Below are positions 6,070 to 11,293 of a stretch of DNA of 11,293 bases, in pieces. The stretch is from Candidatus Coliplasma caballi (GTDB taxonomy: Bacteria; Bacillota; Clostridia; Oscillospirales; CAG-382): assembly GCA_018065365.1 (NCBI GenBank), contig JAGHTH010000162.1, forward strand, positions 1-11,293. The letters are read 5' to 3'. Under the pieces are notes generated by a model. It was given only the letters and a program-made list of their open reading frames with translations. It was not told where the DNA came from and made no database searches. Each line of letters starts with the position of its first letter. The first letter of the stretch is position 1. A program made the position numbers and the translations under genes.

Positions 6070-7782
6070 TTACAATTCAACGGTCAGGACGTTCAAGCCG
6101 AGCGTCGTCCGGTATTTCATCGACTTAGAGAGGGAACGGACGGTTTTCAGACCGCCGTCGGACAGGACTTCGGTCGGATCGAACAGTGTTCCGTTGTCGC
6201 GCAGGACAAAGAACGATTCGCCGTTCTCGCAGACGACGCGGACGTCGCAGGACGAGGCGCTGCCGTACGAAACGACGTTGGAAAGCAGTTCGCGTAAGCA
6301 GGTTTCGAACGCGTCGGCGCGTTCTTCGGAAGCGCCTTTTGCGGAAACGAATGCTTTTGCCTGCTCGCAGAGCGCGGGAATTTCCGAGCGCTCCGACAGA
6401 ACGCCGTCCCATTGGGCATCTTCGGGCGTTCCGTATTTATGCGGAATGAAGATGATCTGCGTCAACTTTTTGGGGAAGAAGCCGAGTTTTTTCGCGGAAT
6501 AGAGAACGATCAGGGCGGCGATGAGAAAATCGCCGATCAGATAGCTGATCCAGATGCCCGCCGTTCCGATCAGCCGCGGCAGCGTCGCACAGACGGTCAG
6601 ATGGAATACGAGAAGTTGAAGAACGGAGATCAGATTGACTTTTCCGATACAGCCGAGCGTGCGGTAGAAATGCAGGGAGAGCGTCGGAATGACGTTGGCA
6701 AGCGCCGCCGAGAACAGCAGACGGATCGCGAGCGCCGTTTCGGCAAGCTGCGCGCCCTCCGCGCCGGAAAGCGTTGCCACCGGGCCGGCGATGCACATGA
6801 CCAGCACCCATGCGGACACGTTGATGACCGTTCCGGCTTTGATGCTGTAACGGTTGACCTGCTTCAAGGAAGCGCGGTCGCGCGTACCGGCGAAGATGCT
6901 GTTCAGAATGTCCGCCGCGCTCGCCGTTCCGCTGATGCCGGAGAAGAACAGTTCCGCGACGTTGGAAGCGAAGGTATAGACCGAGACGGCGTCTTCTCCG
7001 CCGAAATAGACGGCAAGGCGGTTGATCACGACGCCGCGCAGGGCGCCGCAGCCCTCCTGTACCGCGTTCGGAATGCCTTTTCCGAGAATGGTAAGCAGAA
7101 CGGATGCGCGGATCGTGCGGAACGAGAAGCGGATCGTGTGTTTGCAGAATCGGTAGAAGATCCAGCCGACCAGAAACGCGAGCAGGTAGGAAAGCGAAGT
7201 CGCCAGACCGACGCCCAGCACGCCGGCGTTCAGAACGAGGACGAACAGCAGATCAAAGCCGACCTTGGAGACCGCCATGACGATCGTCGCGATCAGCGCC
7301 GCGGCGGGCGCGTGTTCCATTTGCAGAAACGCCAGCATGGACTTGTAGAACAGCCAGAAGATCAGCCCGAGGCAAAGCCCGCGGATGTATTCCGCCGTCT
7401 GCGCCGTCGTGTCGCCGGAAGCACCGAGCAGCGCCGCGAGCGGATTGGCAAACAGCAGGCAGAGCAGTGTTCCCGCCGCGCCGATCAGCACGGAAAGCGA
7501 AAGGCAGCCCGAAAACGCGCCGTTGACTTTTTCGGTTTCGCCGCGTCCCATGTGGTAGCCGCCGAGGATCTGAGAGCCAGTCGCGATCACGCCGGCGATC
7601 ATATTGAACACCAGCGTCAGCGGCATGGCGAAGCCGATTGTCGCGAGCGCTTTGTTCGAGATGAACTTTCCGACGATGACGGTGTCGATCAGGTTGCTCA
7701 AAAACAGTCCCATGCAGGACGTGATCTGAATGGGGATCAGCGAGTACAGCAATTTTCGGATGATCTTGCCCGTTTGTTTCAT
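6070..7782 (-). CDS. MATE-family multidrug-type transporter with C-terminal RsbW-like ATPase domain
   Basis: Protein of 570 residues. Residues 1 to about 435 are a MATE exporter of about 12 hydrophobic segments, with family-like stretches LSNLIDTVIVGKF, ATIGFAMPLTLVFNMIA, ATGSQILGGYHMGRG and GKGIPNAVQEG; such proteins expel drugs or metabolites using Na+ or H+ gradients. A short linker follows, then a GHKL/HATPase domain of the RsbW/SpoIIAB class (about 455-570). Its N-box is ELLSNVVSYG with E498 and N502, its G1 box is DNGTLFDP (529-536), and its G2 region is DGGLKTVRS (542-550) with a late GLNVLTV. The second G2 glycine seen in the neighbour's domain (GGLG) is K546 here, so ATP binding may be weakened. 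I chose the ATG at 7782 because AAGGATCC lies just upstream and a promoter fits; a longer open frame reaches into the divergent gene and is not credible. It is divergent from the phosphatase/STAS operon, whose STAS protein is a plausible partner. Fusion is continuous in frame. Confidence 0.9.
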   Translation of the reverse strand: MKQTGKIIRKLLYSLIPIQITSCMGLFLSNLIDTVIVGKFISNKALATIGFAMPLTLVFNMIAGVIATGSQILGGYHMGRGETEKVNGAFSGCLSLSVLIGAAGTLLCLLFANPLAALLGASGDTTAQTAEYIRGLCLGLIFWLFYKSMLAFLQMEHAPAAALIATIVMAVSKVGFDLLFVLVLNAGVLGVGLATSLSYLLAFLVGWIFYRFCKHTIRFSFRTIRASVLLTILGKGIPNAVQEGCGALRGVVINRLAVYFGGEDAVSVYTFASNVAELFFSGISGTASAADILNSIFAGTRDRASLKQVNRYSIKAGTVINVSAWVLVMCIAGPVATLSGAEGAQLAETALAIRLLFSAALANVIPTLSLHFYRTLGCIGKVNLISVLQLLVFHLTVCATLPRLIGTAGIWISYLIGDFLIAALIVLYSAKKLGFFPKKLTQIIFIPHKYGTPEDAQWDGVLSERSEIPALCEQAKAFVSAKGASEERADAFETCLRELLSNVVSYGSASSCDVRVVCENGESFFVLRDNGTLFDPTEVLSDGGLKTVRSLSKSMKYRTTLGLNVLTVEL

Positions 7783-7818
7783 AAAAAAGGATCCTTCCGA
7801 TCGTGGATTTCGGCAGAC

Positions 7819-7847
7819 AGTATAGCATATCGCGGAGGGTTTTGCAA
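7819..7847 (-). promoter_or_regulatory. Promoter of the MATE-ATPase gene
   Basis: On the minus strand TATACT (7819-7824) lies 17 bp from TTGCAA (7842-7847). The match is 5 of 6 and 4 of 6 to consensus. The leader to the ATG at 7782 would be about 30 nt. Confidence 0.65.
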
Positions 7848-7859
7848 GAGATCGCGGCA

Positions 7860-7917
7860 TTTTTTCGCGGTTTTTCCGTTCTTTTTTTGCGCTCAAAAGG
7901 TTGAAAACGCGAAAAAA
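7860..7917. repeat. Spaced 10-bp inverted repeat in the divergent control region
   Basis: TTTTTTCGCG (7860-7869) and CGCGAAAAAA (7908-7917) are exact reverse complements with 38 bp between. The right arm lies within the -35/-10 spacer of the phosphatase operon promoter, and the left arm lies just upstream of the MATE -35. This could be an operator for both promoters, but the A/T runs make chance plausible. Confidence 0.35.
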
Positions 7918-7929
7918 GTGTGGTACAAT
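7901..7929 (+). promoter_or_regulatory. Promoter of the PP2C-kinase/STAS/lipoprotein operon
   Basis: TTGAAA (7901-7906) and TACAAT (7924-7929) are separated by 17 bp. Transcription would start about 7936, close to the AAAGGA ribosome site at 7948-7953. It lies back to back with the MATE promoter, so the two units may be co-controlled. Confidence 0.75.
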
Positions 7930-7962
7930 GGGAGCAACCAAAGGAAGAAAGGATGTGTTCCG

Positions 7963-9984
7963 ATGAAAAAGAGGCGCGGAACGGTCGCGAAAACGATCGC
8001 ACTGCGGTATGCGGCACTGCTGTTCGTGGTGCTGACGATCATCGCGCTCGCTTCGTACGCGCTCGTGTATTCTTACGCGCTGGACAACGCGCGGCTGTAT
8101 TCCGAAGCCGCCACGGACATTTACGGAACGATCCTGATCCTCAAATCGCGTGAGCAGGGTTTCGCTCTGACGGTCGAAAACGCGGATCTCATTCAGGAAA
8201 GCGGCGAATATATGTGCAGAACGTACGCCGTGGATTACGTTTACGTGTACGTTCCCGTGGAAGATGGGGTGCGGTATATTGACCTTTCCTGCTCGAAAGA
8301 ACAGGAAAGCGCCCAGCGGGAACTTGCCGACGAGTTCGCAAAGCTCGGACGGATCGAGCCGGGAAATACGCATCTGCACGGCATGAAGATCGATTACGAG
8401 ATGACGCCGGAAGAACTCGCGATGTGGAACGGCGAGGAATACTACGCGAACATCACGATGGAGAACGATTTCGGGCACGAACTCTGCACGATTTCGCGTG
8501 TTACGGACGATTTCGGGAACGCGGTATGCGTCGGCGTGGATATTTCGTACGCCTCGATGTTAAACAAGGTAACGCATCAGTACGGGGTATTGATGATCAT
8601 GATTTTCGGGGTGTTTGCGGCGGTTACGGCGGGGCTTTATCTGATCATCCGCAAGCGCGTGCTGGCACCCGCGGAGAAGATCAGCACCGCCATGGAAGAT
8701 TTTATTTCCAACGGCAAGCGCAGCGACGTGAAGCTGAACGTCGCGACCGACGACGAATTCGGAATGATCGCGGGCGCGTACAACACGATGACGCGCGAGA
8801 TCGACCACTACGTTGAGAACATCGGCGAACTGCGAAGCATGGAAGAAAAACAGAAAGCCGAAATGGAAGTTACCGCGAAGATCCAGAAAGGATTTCTGCC
8901 GGACGGCTCGTTTGCGGACGAGCATTACGAGATCCGCGGGATCATGACGCCCGCGAAGCAGATCGGCGGCGACTTGTTCGATTACGTCAGACTGAAAGAC
9001 GGCAGACTGTTCTGCGTGGTCGCGGACGTTTCGGGCAAAGGCGTGAGTGCCGCGATGTTCATGTCCACGACGCTGACGGCGCTGCGGGAACTCGCAAAGG
9101 CAAACGTCGAGCCCTCCGTCATTCTGCGGGAGACCAACCGCATCCTGTGCGAAAACAACGCCGAGGGGCTGTTCGTAACGGCGTTCCTGGCGTTCTACGA
9201 TCCGAAAGAGCAGACGCTGACCTATTCCAATGCGGGCCACAATCTGCCGTATCTGCTTTCGGGAAAACCGATCCCGCTTTCCGACGCGCACGGCGTCGTG
9301 CTGGGGTTGTTTGAGGGAGAGACCTACGAACAGCAGACGATCCGGATGCGTCCCGGCGACACGCTGTTCCTTTATACCGACGGCGTCAGCGAAGCGGTCA
9401 ACGAAAAGAAAGAATTTTTCGGCGAGGCGCGGCTGGAAGCGTGCCTGCATGACGGTCTTGAAACGGACGATCCCGACCTGATCGGACGCGTGGAACGCAC
9501 GCTCCGCGCGTTTGCGGGAGAAGACGAGCAGAGCGACGACCTAAAGATCCTTACGCTGTACTTGCGGGAGCGGAAAGAACTGCTTCTGGACGTTGACGCG
9601 CGGGAATTCGTGAAGATCCGCGACGCGATCCTCGGCTGTTCCGTCCCGGCGCCCGTGGCGCGCGCGATGTGCCTTTCGGCAGAGGAACTGTTCGTGAACG
9701 TCGTTTCGTACGCGTTTGAGGGCGGTGTTCCGGACGGCGAGAAGATCCGGTTCGTGCTGGAACGTTCGGATCGGCTGAAACTGACGCTGGAAGACGGCGG
9801 AACGCCTTACGATCCGCTGGCGGAGGTCGTGAGCGCCGACGAGTACGATATGGATGAGCAGGTCGGCGGGCTCGGAAAACTGATCTCGTTCGGGATCGCG
9901 GACGAATCGCATTATGAATATCAAAACGGAAAAAACAGGGTAACCATTCTGAAATATCTGGAGGAACTTGGCCATGACGATTGA
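7963..9984 (+). CDS. Membrane sensor with HAMP, PP2C/SpoIIE phosphatase and RsbW-like kinase domains
   Basis: Signalling protein of 673 residues. Order: membrane helix 1 (about 14-38); extracellular sensor (about 39-206, with C85, C110, C175 and C189, probably a Cache/PAS-like fold); helix 2 (about 207-229); HAMP linker (about 230-283); a coiled stretch with the MEVTAKIQKGFLP motif (301-313); SpoIIE/PP2C phosphatase (about 315-533); and a GHKL domain (about 540-667). Phosphatase metal residues appear as IGGDLFDY (D337, D340), VADVSGKG (D355), YTDG (D473) and QSDDLK (D525/D526). The GHKL boxes are EELFVNVVSYAF with E575 and N579, DGGTPYDP (611-618) and GGLGKL (635-640), all intact. Phosphatase and kinase domains should act in opposite directions on a STAS serine. 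The next gene encodes such a protein and overlaps this one by 11 bp. The start at 7963 has AAAGGA 9 nt upstream; the open frame runs far further upstream, antisense to the MATE gene, and is a shadow there. The extracellular signal is unknown. Confidence 0.93.
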   Translation: MKKRRGTVAKTIALRYAALLFVVLTIIALASYALVYSYALDNARLYSEAATDIYGTILILKSREQGFALTVENADLIQESGEYMCRTYAVDYVYVYVPVEDGVRYIDLSCSKEQESAQRELADEFAKLGRIEPGNTHLHGMKIDYEMTPEELAMWNGEEYYANITMENDFGHELCTISRVTDDFGNAVCVGVDISYASMLNKVTHQYGVLMIMIFGVFAAVTAGLYLIIRKRVLAPAEKISTAMEDFISNGKRSDVKLNVATDDEFGMIAGAYNTMTREIDHYVENIGELRSMEEKQKAEMEVTAKIQKGFLPDGSFADEHYEIRGIMTPAKQIGGDLFDYVRLKDGRLFCVVADVSGKGVSAAMFMSTTLTALRELAKANVEPSVILRETNRILCENNAEGLFVTAFLAFYDPKEQTLTYSNAGHNLPYLLSGKPIPLSDAHGVVLGLFEGETYEQQTIRMRPGDTLFLYTDGVSEAVNEKKEFFGEARLEACLHDGLETDDPDLIGRVERTLRAFAGEDEQSDDLKILTLYLRERKELLLDVDAREFVKIRDAILGCSVPAPVARAMCLSAEELFVNVVSYAFEGGVPDGEKIRFVLERSDRLKLTLEDGGTPYDPLAEVVSADEYDMDEQVGGLGKLISFGIADESHYEYQNGKNRVTILKYLEELGHDD

Positions 9985-10276
9985 AAAGACGATTGAAAAA
10001 GACGCGACGATTCTCAAATTAGAGGGTTGGCTGGATACGTTGACCTCTCCCGAACTCGCTTGTGCGATCGACGCGCTGGAGGCAACGCCCGCGATCGTGC
10101 TGGATTTTGAGAAGCTGGAGTACATTTCCTCGGCGGGACTGCGGCAGGTCGTTGCCTGCAAGAAAAAAGCCGACTTTCTCGGCGCGGCGTTTTCCGTCGT
10201 GAACGTCGGGAAAGAGGTGTACAGCATCTTTTCGCTCACGGGGCTGGATAAAAAGATTCGGATCCTCGGAAAATAA
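9974..10276 (+). CDS. Stand-alone STAS-domain protein (anti-anti-sigma-factor-like)
   Basis: Small cytoplasmic protein of 100 residues, entirely one STAS domain of RsbV/SpoIIAA type. The hallmark LEYISSAGLR holds the expected phosphorylation serine, preceded by the beta strand AIVLDF and followed by a helix and the late VNVGKEVYSIFSLTGLDK region. In known systems it is phosphorylated by an RsbW-like kinase and dephosphorylated by a PP2C phosphatase; both activities are encoded just upstream in one chain. I start at ATG 9974, because GAGGAA (9961-9966) is 7 nt away; a TTG at 9968 would be too close. The start overlaps the phosphatase gene by 11 bp, so translation is probably coupled. The final target is unclear, since no sigma factor gene is in the window. 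Confidence 0.93.
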   Translation: MTIEKTIEKDATILKLEGWLDTLTSPELACAIDALEATPAIVLDFEKLEYISSAGLRQVVACKKKADFLGAAFSVVNVGKEVYSIFSLTGLDKKIRILGK

Positions 10277-10291
10277 ACGAGGGTGGGCGTT

Positions 10292-11293
10292 ATGAAAAAA
10301 CGACTTTGCATCCTGTTGTGCGTTTGTCTGATGCTTACGCTGGTTTCCTGTGGGGGCGGGCAGACAGAGAGCGAAGAAACGAAAGAGGGCTCGGAAAGCA
10401 TGGGAAACGGAAATATTGCGCGCTCCTGTCCGTATTTTTACGACACCGGCGTTGCGATCGCAGGCGACCCCGCCGCGTCCCGGCTGACCGACGGCAAAAA
10501 AGACGGCGAGCCCGTCGCGCTGACGCGCTCGCTTGACAACGACGGAAAGGGCTACGCGCTGACCTTCAAGGACTGGAACGGGGCAGATCGAATCGAATAC
10601 CTCAAAAACGATTGCGCCGCGATCCGCCTGGATCTCGGTTTTCTGACGGAGGTCCATTCGTTTGCCGTCACGTTCGCGCAGTATTCCGGGAAGCCCTGTG
10701 AGGTATTTTATTCGACCGACGGCTGCAACGATTCGTTTTACGCCGGAAAAATGGGCGAATATGCCGACGGCGTGCTGAAAGCCGATCTGTCGGTGAACGC
10801 AAAATCACTGCTGTTCGTGTTTCCGATCGATGTCGATGAAGAGATCCGGATCGCGGAGATCGAGGTGTTCGGGAACCGCAGTGCCGAAAAGGTGCTGCTC
10901 TCCAAAGGGGCAACCTATTCCTTTGACGGCAGAAAAAGCGCCCAGTACCGCGACGACGACAACACCAAACTGACCGACGGGGTGTTCTACGACGGGACGG
11001 GCGAAGACGCCATTGCCGTGATTTCCGGCAAAACCGAGGACGAGATCACCGGGAAGACCGGCGGCGTTCTGGACATCGACCTCGGGGAAAAGAAGATCGT
11101 TTCCGAGGTGTATATCAAAGCGTACCGTCCCACGAAAGGGGTTCTGGTGCTTCCGGACAAGATCTGCGTCCGATATTCCGAAGACGGCAAAACGTGGCAC
11201 GACCTCGGGCAATCGTTCTTGCGGAGCACCGACGGGCAAAACGGAAGCTGCGGCAACGTGTATTGCGTAACCCGCAACCACACCGTTGAAGCG
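10292..11293 (+). CDS. Lipoprotein with discoidin-like modules, partial at the right edge
   Basis: Open frame of 334 residues running off the window with no stop. It starts MKKRLCILLCVCLMLTL and has lipobox LVS-C20, so it is secreted and lipid-anchored; GGGQTESEETKEGSE is a typical flexible linker after it. Two segments look like repeated carbohydrate/ligand-binding modules of the F5/8 type C (discoidin, CBM32-like) kind. About 55-190 has RLTDGKKDG, AIRLDLGFLTEVHSFAVTF, EVFYSTDG and IRIAEIEVFG. About 195 onward has KLTDGVFYDG, GVLDIDLGEKKIVSEVYIKA and KICVRYSEDGKTWHDLG. I cannot tell whether a catalytic domain follows. It lies 15 bp after the STAS gene with a GAGGGTGG site about 5 nt before the ATG, so it is probably the third gene of the signalling operon. 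It could be a surface sensor partner or target of the pathway. Confidence 0.82.
   Translation, partial: MKKRLCILLCVCLMLTLVSCGGGQTESEETKEGSESMGNGNIARSCPYFYDTGVAIAGDPAASRLTDGKKDGEPVALTRSLDNDGKGYALTFKDWNGADRIEYLKNDCAAIRLDLGFLTEVHSFAVTFAQYSGKPCEVFYSTDGCNDSFYAGKMGEYADGVLKADLSVNAKSLLFVFPIDVDEEIRIAEIEVFGNRSAEKVLLSKGATYSFDGRKSAQYRDDDNTKLTDGVFYDGTGEDAIAVISGKTEDEITGKTGGVLDIDLGEKKIVSEVYIKAYRPTKGVLVLPDKICVRYSEDGKTWHDLGQSFLRSTDGQNGSCGNVYCVTRNHTVEA

Noticed and set aside
5842..6297. Plus-strand frame of 151 codons in the convergent gap
   Set aside because: It starts at GTG, runs through a terminator and the large palindrome, and then goes antisense into the MATE gene; no family resemblance.
6412..7962. 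Very long plus-strand frame upstream of and in phase with the phosphatase gene (up to 1190 residues)
   Set aside because: It lies antisense to the well-supported MATE gene, its translation is charged low-complexity sequence rich in R, D and E, and the ATG at 7963 has a ribosome site and promoter.
7783..8478. N-terminal extension of the MATE frame to 802 residues
   Set aside because: The extension is antisense to the phosphatase gene, and a normal MATE N-terminus with ribosome site and promoter begins at 7782.
9968..9973. TTG start for the STAS gene
   Set aside because: It is only 1 nt from the GAGGAA ribosome site; the ATG at 9974 has normal 7-nt spacing.
1..11293. Search for CRISPR arrays, tRNA or rRNA genes, insertion sequences and transposases
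   Set aside because: No regular spaced repeats, cloverleaf-like segments or transposase motifs were seen on either strand.

Overview
The window looks like a chromosomal piece of a Gram-positive anaerobe of the class Clostridia, perhaps an uncultured gut lineage near Oscillospiraceae or Christensenellaceae. Reasons: an oxygen-sensitive class III ribonucleotide reductase with its radical-SAM activase, strong AGGAGG-like ribosome binding sites, consensus sigma-A-type promoters with 17-18 bp spacers, two lipoproteins with type II signal peptides, and a SpoIIE-type phosphatase. Coding DNA is moderately GC-rich with GC-ending codons, so long open antisense frames run over most genes; I treat these as shadows. 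The taxonomy is an inference.

Layout. 1-758 (minus) is the 5' part of nrdD. Its own consensus promoter is overlapped and flanked by three NrdR-box-like sites. A terminator at 977-1000 separates it from a two-gene minus operon: an unusual STAS-kinase fusion (1739-2929), then nrdG (1019-1714). Divergent from that operon, 3100-5802 (plus) is a complete three-gene ABC importer: lipoprotein, permease and ATPase, of the family that includes the streptococcal tryptophan importer. A terminator at 5950 and a large palindrome at 6014-6059 fill the convergent gap before the next minus gene.

The most interesting part is 6070-11293. A MATE-type exporter with a C-terminal RsbW/SpoIIAB-like ATPase domain (6070-7782, minus) is divergent from an operon of: a membrane sensor with HAMP, PP2C/SpoIIE phosphatase and RsbW-like kinase domains in one chain (7963-9984); a stand-alone STAS anti-anti-sigma-like protein (9974-10276); and a lipoprotein with discoidin-like modules (10292 to beyond the window). 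Together with the STAS-kinase fusion, this gives all the parts of a partner-switching circuit: two GHKL kinase-like domains, one phosphatase and two STAS domains. No sigma factor is visible. The domain fusions suggest that the output could be a membrane transporter and a small-molecule or protein kinase rather than transcription. That is a hypothesis from architecture only.
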